Of a stretch of 64,000 nt of DNA, positions 34,487 to 47,197 are shown in pieces; position 1 is the first letter of the stretch; each line of letters begins with the position of its first letter. The translations under genes were made by a program, and so were the position numbers. Origin of the DNA: Macrobrachium rosenbergii (lineage: Eukaryota > Arthropoda > Malacostraca > Decapoda > Palaemonidae); assembly GCF_040412425.1 (NCBI RefSeq), contig NC_089781.1, positions 51,426,227 through 51,490,226 of the forward strand, written 5' to 3'. The notes beneath the pieces were generated by a model. The model was given only the letters and a program-made list of their open reading frames with translations. It was not told the DNA's origin and ran no database searches.

Positions 34487-35553
34487 ATAGTCTGTCGTCC
34501 GCTGTCGATTCTGTTTGCAGCATTGGTGCCTATCTCACCATCCAATGCGCCCTTGATAGGCAAACAACTCTTGCTCCCATAGCAACGATAAGCAAAGTGT
34601 CCTGTTTTTCCGCAGTGAAAACATTCCGCAGTGCTAGCAGTGCAATTGGCACGGCCCCTTGGGTACGCAATCCTGCAAAACTCACATTTCACTCTTGCCT
34701 TGGAGCTCGATTTCGCCACATCTTCCTTCTTTTTCTGGTAATTTGTCTTCATTGCTGCTACTTCTTCCAGTGGCAATGCCGATTCCTCCTCCCTCTCGAT
34801 GCCCACCTCATTGAACTGTCTTCGCTCCCCTCTTTGTGTGGGCCCCCCATATTTCCATACTGCCTCCTCGGATGCCTTGCACTTTGCCATGGTTGCACTA
34901 ATAGAATTGTACTTCTCAAAGTTTTCTGAAATATACTGTTTTAACTTTTGATTCCATATGCTGCTCACAATTTTACCTGCTAGCACATATTCACATAAAT
35001 CCTCTCTGCACTTAGGGCATGCAAATGCACACTCGAGGGCCTCCTGCTGGCACCTGTGGATGTATTCCTTTGCCGTTTCTCCTTCTGTCTGTCTTCCTGT
35101 GAAAAACTTATCCCACACAACCGCTCTGTTTGTTGTCTTTGTGGTTATTTTTCTCAGGGCATCAAAGGCATCCACTACCCCTAGGGCATTCCAAATAGCT
35201 GAAGAGAATTGGGCATCTATTGCACTTTGCAATTTGTCTTCGCATAGTAGCCTGACATTCATTACTGCCTCATCATGGGAAAACTTGCTGATTTTTATCC
35301 AGTCTTCCATAGATCGCTTCCAGCGCCTAAAATCCTCCGCTGACATCACATACATGCAATTTTTTGGGGAAATATGCTCGCTGTTCCTCCTGCCTAATGC
35401 TGAATTATTCCCACCTGTTCGTATGGCCATACCTAATGCCTGAACTAATGTGTTTAGATCCACTGTTGCACCATCGCCGATGTTGCTTCTGGTGTCTCTA
35501 GGTCTTATTAATCTAGGGGTGCTTTTCAGCGATCCTCTACAAAACCCCGGCAT
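34450..35553 (-). CDS. Gypsy Gag, apparently intact 367-codon frame
   Basis: The ATG at 35553 opens 30 bases from the LTR. The frame is uninterrupted to 34450. The central part is a capsid-like helical region (AEDFRRWKRSMEDWIKISKF through IHRCQQEALECAFACPKC), and a CX2CX4HX4C knuckle (CFHCGKTGHFAYRC) lies near the C-terminus, preceded by a second Cys-rich segment (CEFCRIAYPRGRANC). Gag would assemble the particle and bind RNA. It is the longest clean non-repetitive frame in the window. Confidence 0.88.
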   Translation of the reverse strand: MPGFCRGSLKSTPRLIRPRDTRSNIGDGATVDLNTLVQALGMAIRTGGNNSALGRRNSEHISPKNCMYVMSAEDFRRWKRSMEDWIKISKFSHDEAVMNVRLLCEDKLQSAIDAQFSSAIWNALGVVDAFDALRKITTKTTNRAVVWDKFFTGRQTEGETAKEYIHRCQQEALECAFACPKCREDLCEYVLAGKIVSSIWNQKLKQYISENFEKYNSISATMAKCKASEEAVWKYGGPTQRGERRQFNEVGIEREEESALPLEEVAAMKTNYQKKKEDVAKSSSKARVKCEFCRIAYPRGRANCTASTAECFHCGKTGHFAYRCYGSKSCLPIKGALDGEIGTNAANRIDSGRQTMWKTMSVAGRSD

Positions 35554-35582
35554 TCTGCATTGGTAATACTCTCACTGCGCCC

Positions 35583-35803
35583 TATAGGATACTCTATGGG
35601 CAGGGTAAGTAAGAGGCACTATTCCCGTGTTGATGGTTTATTACAGGAGCATCTTAATCCTATGGTGGGTACAGGGCAACTGACGTTCGTGCCAAAATCT
35701 TGGTGCGGACGGAGGTAGGTAATGCATTGCTAGCCATAGACATAACAACATTCTGTTCAGTAGTATTACTGATATCAGTAACATGATACACACTTATCCT
35801 ATA
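35583..35803 (-). repeat. 5' LTR of gypsy element 30725-35803
   Basis: 221 bp, ends TATAGG ... CCTATA on the plus strand; partner of 30725-30931. Confidence 0.9.
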
Positions 35804-36012
35804 GGGACTGAATAGCAGTCCTTCAAAGCAGGTAAAACATAAATATCGTACGTCAGGCAATGCAGCTAGAGGCAGCAATCTTCCCGCCTACTGAAATCCA
35901 CTCAGGTACCCATGAACCAGAGAAGGGGGCGTTGTGCTGACCCTCTGTCAGGCACCTGATGACTAATTTTGCACCTGCATATCGAGCACTCGGGCGTGCC
36001 CTACCACCTGGT

Positions 36013-37040
36013 ATGCCAGAAAAATCACTTTCCATCATCAAGAGGACACAAATTGTGACAATGTATGAAGAGGGCAAGTCAATGATGGCAATAGAGAAGG
36101 AGTTAGGAGTCTAAAAATAAGGTCTCCACAAGGTGTAACAGAGCTGAGGGGAGGGAATCGAGGTGGCAGTGCAAAGGAAGAAGGGGCCTGGACGTCTGTG
36201 GAAAACATATAAGAAGACTGATACATTGCTAAAGAGTGTTTTAATGGTAAATCCAAGTATTACCAGCAAAGAATTGAAGCATTGGAACCCTGAACTGTTG
36301 GGAGAGGTGTCAGAACGCACCATACAACATCGCCTTAGGAAGGATCTCAATCTCCCCTGTCATACGGCTGCTAAGAAGCCTTTGCTAACTGTGGCAGTGA
36401 AGAAGAAGAGGCTGAATTTTTGCAAGAAGTACGAAGGCTGGACTGAGGAAGACTGTTTTACAGTGGTATTCGGCAATGACTGATGTTTCTTTGTAACCAG
36501 AAGTGCCGGGAAAGTCAGGAGACCTAAAGGGTCGAGTCGATTTGACTCTAAGTATAGTCTCAAGATCGAGAAGCATGCCACCTACCTCATGGTGTGGGGT
36601 AGTTTTAGGAGGAAGGGAGGGAGTGGGGGTTGTATATTTTACAGAAAAGTACAACAATGAATGGGGATCGGTATGTAGATGTGCTGAAAGACCACTTGTT
36701 GCCCTTCAATGAAAATCTGCACATGCGTGTTTTTATGCAAGATGGGGCACTGTGCCACAGGGGAAGAAAGCAAAAAAGTTATTTGAGGATAATGGAACTG
36801 AGCTTCTGGATTGGCCAGGAAATTCCCCTGACCTTAATCTAATAGAAAAGCTTGGAGCTTTATGAAGAGGAAGCTACGCTCTATGGATACGTCCTCTGTC
36901 CCAAAACTGATTACTGCCGTAGAAAATGTGTGGTGTAATGAGCTGGATGATAATTATTTTAAGGAACTGTCTAATTCAATGAAGAGAAGAATTGAGTATA
37001 TTTTAAAGCATAAGGGAGATATATCTAATATTGAATAAAA
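36013..37040 (+). pseudogene. Tc1/mariner-type transposase relic
   Basis: The ATG at 36013 starts MPEKSLSIIKRTQIVTMYEE and the helix-turn-helix (GKSMMAIEKELGV), then stops. After a frame change the second DNA-binding part appears (GPGRLWKTYKKTDTLLKS, NPSITSKELKHWNPELLGEV, SERTIQHRLRKDLNLP). The DDE domain is damaged: VVFGND stands at the first catalytic Asp, FMQDGALCHRG at the second, and shifted frames contain LDWPGNSPDLN for the third. The C-terminus ISNIE ends near 37037. It inserted next to the gypsy 5' LTR; inverted ends were not identified. Confidence 0.87.
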
Positions 37041-37195
37041 GCATAAGGGGATATGGCTAAATATTGAATAAAGAGTTTTGAGTAGATATATGTGTTTTAT
37101 TTCAACCTTTATATTTTATTTTCAATTTTTTGTTTTTCTCCACTTAAGAGTCCTAAGATTTTCAGATATCTTGGTAGTACTAAGATTTTTTTGCA

Positions 37196-38170
<975 letters not shown>

Positions 38171-38480
38171 TATGTAGCAGCATCAATGAGCATATTATCT
38201 GGTCACGTGCCCGTCAGGTCCCAATCAGAGTACGTGATCCTAGGCAAATTATTTAAACTGTGTATGATAGACTTAAGCATTTGTAATTGTCGTATTTTGG
38301 AGCATTTAATTACCTCGTCTCAGCGCTGAGACACAACAGCAGCATATTCTTGCATTGGTTACCTTCTACTGCGAACAGCTCGGTTATCTATACCCGGTTA
38401 AGTAAGTGTATTCCCCAAAACTCCTGTTTCAAAGCTTTAATTCATCTGCGCCAATCCTTGGTGTTTCTCAGCATAATAAA

Positions 38481-38880
38481 TCCATTCATTTAAGAACCCT
38501 TACATTCTATGAACAACCTAAATTCGTTCGTTTCAGAGCCCTCACATTCTGCAAACAACCTAAATCCATTCACTTAAGAACCTCACGTTCCATGAAAACT
38601 TAAATCCATTCATTTAAAAACCCTCACATTCTACAAACAACCTAAATCCGTTCATTTAAAAACTTTCACGTTCTACGAACAACCGAAACTCATTCATTTA
38701 AGAACCCTCACGTTCTACAAACAACCTAAATCCGTTCATTTAAGAACCCTCATGTTCTACGGACAACCTAAATCTGTTCATTTAAGAGCTCTCACATTCT
38801 ATGAACAACCTAAATCTGTTCAGTTAAGAACAATCCTAAATTCTACGAACAACCTACAGCTGTTCAGAACATCCTCTGTT
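38481..38880 (+). repeat. 42-bp minisatellite in the leader of element B
   Basis: About nine copies of a degenerate unit TTCATTTAAGAACCCTCACR plus TTCTACRAACAACCTAAATC. The period of about 42 is a multiple of three, so it reads through as a 14-residue protein repeat, but it lies upstream of the gag ATG. Confidence 0.9.
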
Positions 38881-38986
38881 TCTAATCCCGTTCAAGAACA
38901 CCCACGTTTGTTCATCCCAAACCAAAACCTGAGTCCTACAAGGCACACCATTCTTCCTATTAAAGCCTCCCCTATGCCTCAGCAAC

Positions 38987-40730
38987 ATGGCATCTTTCGC
39001 CAACAAAATCAAAAGCTTGGTTGTTGCTTGGAAAGCCCTGGGGTACAAGGACCAAGAGTCGCTAGATTGGGTTGCGGCTGAGAGAAAGGAGAAAGCAAAA
39101 AAGAGAAGCCAAGGAGAAGGAGGAGAGAAAGGAAGGGGAGTGAAGGAGGAATGAGAGAGAAAGGAAAGAGAAGCAAAGGAAGAGCGAGACAGGCAAGAAA
39201 GACTTACTAAGGAAGAATGAGACCGGCAGGAAAGAATAGCTAAGGAGGGAAGGATCGGGCCTTAGCCCTGTAACCTTTTCTCTCCAGTCCACTCTCGCCT
39301 CTGCCAGCTCCATGATGCCAAAATGGAATGACTCAGAGCCTGAGCCTGGCTTGACCAAGTAGAAGAGGTCTTCAAGAACTTCAAGGCCCTGCCTGCAGAA
39401 ATTTCTTTGCTCTTAGCGAAACTCCTGGAGGGAAAAGGCACTACCACCTTCTGCTCAGTTCCTGTAGCAGACTGTGGAAGCCTTGCGGAGGTCCAAAAGG
39501 CCATAATTAAGGCCTACGAGCTTACCCCAAAAAGATGGAGACAATGTTGGAGAGGGCAGCCGAAGGAGGTGGGTCAAACCTGGGCTGAATGGGTGTGCCA
39601 TGAGTCCTGAGCTCTCAGGCAGTGGCCGGATGCCCGCAATGTCAACTCTGCAGAGGAAATAGTAGAAAGTTTCCAGCTTGAGAACTTCCTACATTATGCC
39701 CACCTAGCCCTAGCCACCCATCTCTGTGACAAGAACCCTCGTACGCTAGATGAGTGCTGCTGTTTGGCAGACCACCGAGACACTCACTACCCTGCTACCA
39801 GTTCCTGGTCAGCCTCCACCCAAGAATGGGCACCCTCACAAGAACCCCTGTGCGGCCATTGTAAAAGACAGGGAACTCCACGGAACAGTGACTCCTGCAG
39901 GCTGAGAATCAGCCAGAAACTCCCTCTAAGTCCCCAAACGGGACTGTGCCAAGGAGAGCTATGTCTGGCCCTTGGGCAAACAACAACAGGCCTGCTCCCT
40001 CCACTGGGACAGTGCCAAGCAAAGATTACAATAAGAATTATTGCACCGCCTTTAAGGTCTATGGGCATTCCGCCCTAAATGCAAAATGCCCCAACAAAGC
40101 AGCTACACCAGCCATGGCCTTGGAGGTTATGAATCCTTCATCTTTAGGCCCTCCAGCCGAGGTTCCCATATCTGAGGCACCTCCTCGAGGTAGTTACCCT
40201 GCATGCCAGGTCACAGCATTCGATGACACTGGGGCACAAATCTCCCTCATAAGGGAAGGCAAAGTCCCTCATGGGGCTATCATTGATCAACGTAACCTTG
40301 TCACGACTGAAAGTATCAATCACCTAAAATTGATACTCCCCTTCTGTTCAGTTGACGGTCACAAAACTCATAGGTCCAAAATCTGCAGACTTGCAGTAGC
40401 AACATATATTCCTGGAGGCTTTGACATCCTCCTGGGACAGGAATTCCAGTCCCCACCTAATCTGAGACGATCCAGGGGCCCTAAACCCTCAAAGATTCAA
40501 TCAGGCTTAAATAAGCCTCATAGACCTGCCTTACCTCCACTGCCAGTACCATTTGAGTGCCCTGAGCAGTGCCCCTCTCCATTCGTCCCAAATGTTGAGC
40601 CAATTTCGAATCTAATTCCAGTGCCAGGCCATGCCTCGATGCCAGTGACAAGGCACTCCCTAGATCTTCCCTCCCAGGAATCCGAAACTCACTTTAAATT
40701 CACTGCCAGTGTCACTCATGTGCCCTGAGC
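38987..40730 (+). pseudogene. Element B Gag and protease
   Basis: The ATG at 38987 gives MASFANKIKSLVVAWKALGY then KDQESLDWVAAERKEKAKKR, matching the start of element A Gag (helix, Trp-Val, basic/acidic coiled coil). The capsid region follows near 39330-39560 (LLLAKLLEGKGTTTF, KAIIKAYELTPKRW). A degenerate knuckle, CGHCKRQGTPRNSDSC, is at about 39850. The protease is in the frame 39946-40728: YPACQVTAFDDTGAQISLIR (active-site DDTGA) and GGFDILLGQEFQSPP. Stops occur in the coiled coil and after the capsid region. Confidence 0.82.
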
Positions 40731-41830
40731 AGTGCCAGGCTCCACCCATTCCGAACGTGGCACCCTTAACCACTCTAATTCCTGTGTCTGGCCCTGCCCT
40801 AGTGCCAGTGCCAGAGCACACCATAGATCTCCCTCTTGGAGATCCGAAACTTGACTTGAAATCTCTGCCAGAACCTCTCAAGTATCCTGGGCAGTGCCAT
40901 CCAGCATGGATGCTGAGCCCATTCCAAATTCAATACCAGTGCCTGGTCCTGCCTTAGTGCCACTGCCAGAGCACGACATAGATCTTCTTTCATAAGATCC
41001 CAGTGCGGATCCCCTCTCTCCTCCCAGCTTGGCTCTGCTACCAGTGTCGGTAAGAGACAGATTCCCATGACCACAGCGGAAGCTCATCAAGCGGCATGGC
41101 TTTGCAACCCATGCCTGAGTCAGTCACCATAACCTGTGTCTCTCACGCCCACCAAAACTTCTTCCCCTCTTTCGCCATCCGCAGGAGACCAGTCCGAGTA
41201 ACTCTGCCATATCTAAATTAGCCGAAGAACTCAAGGAACTGTGACAGCTAGTGTTGGCACTTTTAGGAACTGCCCCTGCTCCTACAGTAGTGCCGCAGCA
41301 GTCGGACCAGGTGACACTCCAACATCTTCTTCAGACTTGGTTCCCCGGACTCTGAATGGAACATCAAACCAGCCACCCAAAAGAGGGCCAAGAAAGAAGG
41401 GTAACTGGCGTAGAACACCCAGGTAGCTGGCTCTGCTACCAGTGTCGGTAAGAGAGATGGATTCCCTTGACCACAGAAGAAGCTCATCAAGCGGCGCGGC
41501 CTCGCAACCCGTGCCTGAGTTGGTCACCATAATCTGTGAGTCTCATGCCCACCAAAGCTTCTTCCTCTCTTTTGCTGTCTGCAGGAAACCGGTCCCTGAG
41601 TAACTCTACCAAAACTAAATTGGCCTAAGAACTCAAGGAACTGCGGCAGCTAGTGCTGGCACTTGTAGGCACTGCCCCTGCTCTGAGTGCCACAGCAGCC
41701 GGACCAGGTGGCACTCCAATGCCTTCCTCAGACTTGGTTTCCCCGACTCCGAATGGGACATCGAACCAGCCACCTAAAAGAGGGCCAAGGAAGAAGGGTA
41801 ACCGGTGTAGAGCACCCAGGTAACCTGAGA
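40540..41830 (+). pseudogene. Element B proline-rich repeat domain and C-terminal tail
   Basis: It continues the protease frame with PALPPLPVPFECPEQCPSP. A unit of about 162 bp (54 codons: CPEQCQAPPIPNVAPLTTLI, PALVPVPEHTIDLPL) repeats from about 40556, 40719 and 40881. Then a helix (AEELKEL) and a basic tail (PPKRGPRKKGNWRRTPR) are encoded, present twice because 41030-41830 is a 399-bp tandem duplication. Several in-frame stops. It corresponds to the proline-rich domain of element A. Confidence 0.7.
41030..41829. repeat. 399-bp tandem duplication
   Basis: CTCTGCTACCAGTGTCGGTA begins at 41032 and again at 41431. Both units then read GACCACAG, CTCATCAAGCGGC, CAACC.GTGCCTGAGT and AAGAGGGCCAAG in the same order. 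Confidence 0.9.
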
Positions 41831-42147
41831 GAGCTGAGAAGCTTTCTTCACACTAGTACCAATTTGGCACAGTGCCTTACTTGATCTTACAAAGGATTCT
41901 GGCGCCTCTGTCCAGAAGAGAGTGCCAGGTTTCTTCCCCTATTTATATTCCTTATGACTTTGTAATTTATTCTTTCCCTGTAATATTTCCTTTTTCTTTC
42001 ATCATTTCTCACCTTTTCCCTGTAATATTTCCTTTTTCTTTCATCATTTCTCACCTTATTTTATGCTTTATCAAGACTCACCTTTTTACCTTGCTTCCAA
42101 CTCTGCCAATGCAGAGTGCAAATTACCAGACCCTTGTGTACTCTACT

Positions 42148-42652
42148 GTAAGTCCTTTGACTTCCCTTTCATGCAATTACTTACATGGTAAATTTGAAAC
42201 TGTATAAAGCAGAGCCGTTTAGGCTCTTACCATTGAGTGCCATACCTGGCACAGTGCCATTACCATAGATACTGGCAGATGCTCCTGCCAGAGGAGTTGT
42301 GCTCTCTGACTAGCTTTAGAGGCCCTTTGGGCTGAAGAACAATTCTAGCTGTTTTTCATAGGTTAAGGAATATAATTCTGGTATACTGATCATAATTTTT
42401 CCTTAACAGTCATTACTTACTCTTGCATCTGTCATTTATTTTCCTTGTAAAATAAATCCCGAGTCCATGACTTGCAAAACCTGTGCAATTACACGCCTAG
42501 TTGTATATCATATACTTAGGTTTGTGTCGCAAGACACCTGTATTGTTAGTGCCATGTTGGGCACAGTGCTGCTGTGTACAAGTATTGTGGCATCACGTAA
42601 CATAAGCCCACGAATACTTCGTTATAATGCCTCCTCAAGGTGCCCTAACAGC
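42148..42652 (+). repeat. LTR-like terminal repeat of element B (partner at 19763-20155)
   Basis: It starts TGTAAGTCCTTTGACTTCCC and ends CCTAACAGCA, with an AATAAATC near 42448 as a possible polyadenylation signal. It sits 320 bp after the last coding trace of element B, where a 3' LTR is expected. A matching 5' LTR upstream of 38481 was not found, so element B may be truncated or its 5' LTR too diverged. Confidence 0.65.
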
Positions 42653-43660
42653 ATGATTTTGGACTGTCAAAGTTAACCTTATTAATTAACCGTCTGGTGA
42701 TCTGATGATGCGAAGCGTCAATAAATTTTTTGCCATAAGTGCTCCGATGAAGCGATTTCTGCGTCATCCATGTTATTTTTGAGGGAAATTCACTAAAAAA
42801 AAAAGTCATCCGAAGAGCACGAGGACTGCACCATTGTGTGGGCAGATCTTGGACCTACAAGAAAACATAAGCAGGAAACTGATAAGTATCGCTCATCTGC
42901 CACAGTCCCCCCCCCAACTCAAGCAGTTCACCTCCTGTTTTGACTGAGTTCAGCATGTCTTTTTAAAGCTCTCACGTTTTTTGCTACATCGTCATTTATC
43001 TGCGTTTGTGAAGTGCTTTCACTTTTGTTATTGTTATAAAAGTGTTTGTTGTTTGTTACTTTGAATAATATTTCAAGTGTTTTTCAATAACATAAATAGT
43101 AAAGAACAATGGCCTGGGGTTTACGAGTGCATGAATAATTTTTCGTACGCCTCTTTGTGCATCTGTAAATAACTTCAATGTGCATGTATTATATATCATT
43201 CAAATGGCTATTCTTTGTACTTTATCATGCTGAACGGCAAAATAGTTTGGATGTATCGATTTTTACAAAGAAACTTTTCCGTGTGAGCCCACTTTTCCCT
43301 CCGCGGCATACAGTAAGTCACATACTGGGTAGTACTATAAGAACCCCTGGAAGCGCAAGAAGTGCATGACTAACATTAGGATTTAATGCCATACTAACCC
43401 TGTTATTATTTTCTGCATTGTTACCTAAATTCATGAAATATTAATCCACAGAATACTCTAATTCTGAATTCACTATAATGCTACTTTAAAGTAATAACTT
43501 GAGAGATGTAAGAAATTAACTTGCAGCATAGCATATCCACGTTAATGTAAAGATTAAAAATCAGTGAGATATATTTTGCAATTGATTGACTTGCTGAATT
43601 AATGATTTTTAGAATTTAATATTACCAGAAAGGGAAGTGAAGAGAGATATCAGCTTGTTC
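42653..43660. other. No recognisable gene
   Basis: AT-rich sequence without sustained reading frames or known motifs. Confidence 0.5.
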
Positions 43661-43667
43661 AGTCGAG

Positions 43668-44510
43668 TTATCTTAGTTGTTGACTTTTCCGCCCAATTCA
43701 AGGTGCAATAGTCAACTTAGTAGGGGAGTTGCAGCAAGGGAGTTATCTTAGTTGTTGACTTTTCTGCCCAATTCAAGGTGCAATAGTCAACTTAGTAGGG
43801 GAGTTGCAGCAAGGGAGTTATCTTAGTTGTTGACTTTTCCGCCCAATTCAAGGTGCAATAGTCAACTTAGTAGGGGAGTTGCAGCAAGGGAGTTATCTTA
43901 GTTGTTGACTTTTCCGCCCAATTCAAGGTGCAATAGTCAACTTAGTAGGGAGTTGCAGCAAGGGAGTTATCTTAGTTGTTGACTTTTCCGCCTAATTCAA
44001 GGTGCAATGACTTTTCCAAGGGAGTTAATTCAAGGTGCAATAGTCAACTTAGTAGGGAGTTGCAGCAAGGGAGTTATCTTAGTTGTTGACTTTTCCGCCC
44101 AATTCAAGGTGCAATGGTCAACTTAGTAGGGACTTGCAGCAAGGGAGTTATCTTAGTTGTTGACTTTTCCACCCAATTCAAGGTGCAATAGTCAACTTAG
44201 TAGGGAGTTGCAGCAAGGGAGTTATCTTAGTTGTTGACTTTTCTGCCCAATTCAAGGTGCAATAGTCAACTTAGTAGACTTCAAGGGAGTTATCTTAGTT
44301 GTTGACTTTTCCACCCAATTGCAGCCAACTTAAGGGAGTTGCAGCAAGGGAGTTATCTTAGTTGTTGACTTTTCCGCCCAATTCAAGGTGCAATAGTCAA
44401 CTTAGTAGGGAGTTGCAGCAAGGGAGTTATCTTAGTTGTTGACTTTTCCACCCAATTCAAGGTGCAATAGTCAACTTAGTAGGGGAGTTGCAGCAAGGGA
44501 GACCTCTTAG
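43668..44510. repeat. 75-bp minisatellite, about 11 copies
   Basis: The unit GGGAGTTATCTTAGTTGTTG then ACTTTTCCGCCCAATTCAAG, GTGCAATAGTCAACTTAGTA, GGGGAGTTGCAGCAA repeats head to tail, with several shortened or scrambled units near 43990-44040 and 44270-44340. Each unit contains GTTGACT and AGTCAAC about 24 bases apart, so each can fold into a hairpin. Confidence 0.96.
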
Positions 44511-45179
44511 TAAGTCAACTCAGCCTCCAAGCTTGCAATAACATAAAATATAGTGTTGTTCATACTGATAACTAGCTGAGGAAGGGTATGAGAAACCAGC
44601 CCCATCTTAATTCTCTCCATGCTTCCCCCTTTGGTAAATTTGTAATCTTCCTAGACCTGGTGACTGCTTGAAAAACCTCTTTCAGGTGAAGCCAAATGGA
44701 GATGAAAATCCTGCCTCACAGGTGCACCAGCTTTGGAATGAAGATTGGGGTAAAAGTTGAGCCCTATATGGCAACCAGCGAACACATGGTTGTCAGGGTC
44801 ACCTGGATTGGAAGGCCCACACGAGGCCTTGACATAAAAAACGGAAGGTCACGGCCCATGTGACTTGCCCGTCATCTTGACCCCCAAGGGCAGACACCAG
44901 CATTCCGAGTGCCATCTGAGAGGAAAACAAAAATAATCCACTAAGGTCATAAGAAGAGGGGTACCAACAGCATCGCTCTCAGAAACCCTCTTGGTAGTAG
45001 ACCCTTCACACTTACCCCTAGACTGCTCCTTCTTGAGCTTGTCCCTTACGGCCATCTTTGGCCACCCCACCCCCCCAGTCACTCACCAGTGCATCCCCAT
45101 AAAATCTTCCCTCTATGCCTGGTGAAATTCGACGAGGCCCCTCCATCGCTCCGTCTAAGGTAATGTCTTCATTTGAGGT
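44511..45179. other. No recognisable gene
   Basis: A 77-codon minus-strand frame (45082-44849) has no known motif. Nothing else supports a gene. Confidence 0.45.
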
Positions 45180-45660
45180 TATTTCAACAGTCACGTATCT
45201 TTTGATCTTTTACTGAATTCCATTTTCTTTTTTTAAGTGCAATTTCTCACAAGACCTGATTTAGTTAGTGCAGTGTGTAACATTAACATAAGCATCTCGC
45301 ACAAGAATTGAGTTATCTTGGCACCATCTGTGTGACACTCAACTCGCCCGATATCGTTACTTTTCCCTACATAACCGCTTGCGTTCTCAATTGCAGACAG
45401 TGTTGTTAGCTGTGGAAACAACTGCTTGTATTGTGCCATGGCATAGCCACTGCAAGCTACTCTACAGTGTCCTTTTCAAGAGGATTACCCACTAGATCTT
45501 CAGTATTTTTTAAATTGCTGTAGTACAGTATTTGATCATTCGGCAGAACTTTGTTTTACCTGCTTATTATTCCCCAGTCTTCTGATCTAAGTGTTTTATT
45601 GTAAATATATTCCAGTTAATGTGAACCCAAGTGTTTATCTGCAACATTTCTTTGTTGAAG
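45180..45660 (+). repeat. LTR-like dispersed repeat, copy 2 (partner at 21130-21650)
   Basis: Shares ordered blocks with 21130-21650, including TTGGCACCATCTGTG and TCTTCTGATCTAAGTG followed by TGTAAATATA. Edges are approximate. Confidence 0.65.
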
Positions 45661-45819
45661 TAAGGCCTTCAGCCCAACTATTTTCTTTGTAAGTTTCTAC
45701 CTGACCTAGCAATTGCAGTCAGAACCTATAATTGTCATGGTAATCCCCTGTCCATCAGCTGGATCCTAGAAGTGGATCCCTGAGCCAGGCATAAAGTAAG
45801 AAGTAAGTAGGTCAGAGTA

Positions 45820-45821
<2 letters not shown>

Positions 45822-45881
<60 letters not shown>
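45822..45881. repeat. (TA)n microsatellite
   Basis: Pure TA array of about 30 units. Confidence 0.97.
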
Positions 45882-45886
<5 letters not shown>

Positions 45887-46613
45887 ATTGTTTGCAGAAG
45901 TTAATACATGAGTATGTAAGAGACCCATCCATCGCACCGATGGCAGTCTCTTTCGAGCACACGCGTGTGTGCGTTCATGCGTCACATCTTTGGAGGGACC
46001 CAGACAAAGAGAAAAACAAAAGCATCCCATTTTGTCTCACTCAAGGAACGCAACTTCTACCATACAATATTTCCGTCTGTTTCTCCCTAACCATTGTTGT
46101 CTCAATTTATGTACAACCACACTACTTGCATTGCCATGCAATCATTCCAATCATGTACTCATAATGTTCCACCGAATCTTCTGTATCAAACTGTTTGTAT
46201 GTTTCTGTTTTTGAAGATGCCAAACGTCTCGCCATTTCACATATATTATGCTACTGCATTGTGTTCATTAATCTGTCTCGAATATCATGTAACTGGCCAT
46301 ATGTAGAATTTCCTGGCCTTTCCATTGATATATGTTTTATCACTGTATGTTTATTATGTCTCTCACAATCGCCATTTGTTTGTCTGCCGACAAACACAGA
46401 TGTCTGAAACATTACCTCTGTTTTGCTGTCTATGTGTAGACGCTACTTTGCGGCTTGCACAGGCCAATAACATCTTCGAAGATTCTGTACATTCATTCAG
46501 TAAGGAACTACCAATAAACCAGTCAACACCCAGCCAGTACGTCTCTCCATTCCGTCCTTACAAGTACTGTATATATTTAGGCAAATTTTCAGCAGCTAGT
46601 AGCCAATACTCAC
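45882..46613. other. No recognisable gene
   Basis: Several short overlapping frames without family motifs; nothing to choose between them. Confidence 0.45.
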
Positions 46614-46625
46614 TCTCTCTCTCTG

Positions 46626-46700
<75 letters not shown>
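46614..46700. repeat. (CT)n microsatellite
   Basis: CT array with two CTGTCT interruptions at its left end. Confidence 0.97.
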
Positions 46701-46703
<3 letters not shown>

Positions 46704-46816
46704 ACCACCCCCACTACACTATCATGTACTTATGAGATCATGATTTTACTGGTTGATATCATTTGTTTCATCTGCAAAATCATCATCATCATCATCAGAA
46801 ATATCTGATATGTCAG

Positions 46817-46936
46817 CCAGGAGATATAGCCTAGTGTTTCTGTAATGCCATAAGTTCTTCTCTAGGAGATGTAGTGTTCCTGTAATGCCATAAGTTCTTC
46901 TCCAGGAGATATAGTGTTTCTGTAATGCCATAAGTA
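46817..46936. repeat. ~41-bp tandem repeat, three copies
   Basis: CAGGAGATATAGTGTTTCTG followed by TAATGCCATAAGTTCTTCTC recurs starting near 46818, 46862 and 46903. Confidence 0.9.
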
Positions 46937-47136
46937 GGATATATTCTAATTTGTCGTCTTTTCTAAATATAAAAATGTGGTGTCTATTGTTCTGAACGTA
47001 AATATGGTCTTTCAATTTAGTCAGTGTCAGTAACACAGGACTGTTCTTGCACACTGTTGTCCGTGAACTACAAACAGCAGGCGTCACCCACTATATGAGA
47101 CCTGTTTATGATGGTGGTGTACGTGAAATGCAAACT

Positions 47137-47138
<2 letters not shown>

Positions 47139-47195
<57 letters not shown>
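47139..47195. repeat. (GA)n microsatellite
   Basis: About 28 GA units. Confidence 0.97.

Positions 47196-47197
<2 letters not shown>

Larger units (their letters stand above)
30725..35803 (-). mobile_element. Ty3/gypsy LTR retrotransposon, near-complete gag-pol
   Basis: The LTRs are 30725-30931 and 35583-35803 (plus strand: TATAGGATACTCT ... TTATCCTA). The flanking 5-mers AGGAC and GGGAC differ at one position. Minus-strand order is gag, protease, RT, RNase H, integrase, and a C-terminal extension, with no envelope. A G-rich tract (complement of 30932-30945) precedes the downstream LTR. The gag ATG is only about 30 bases from the 5' LTR. Damage is limited to a handful of frameshifts, so this is younger than the 2373-7421 element. 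Confidence 0.93.

Noticed and set aside
34597..35443. Plus-strand frames opposite the gypsy Gag
   Set aside because: Shadows of the intact minus-strand Gag.
43668..44510. CRISPR-like array
   Set aside because: Units are contiguous 75-bp repeats without unique spacers, in a eukaryotic context with no cas genes.
44849..45082. 77-codon minus-strand frame
   Set aside because: No recognisable family or context.
46746..47087. Minus-strand frame ending in an acidic DISDISDDDDDDF run, resembling a transposase N-terminus
   Set aside because: The acidic run is at the wrong end, is encoded by a simple CAT repeat, and the rest is a 41-bp tandem repeat.
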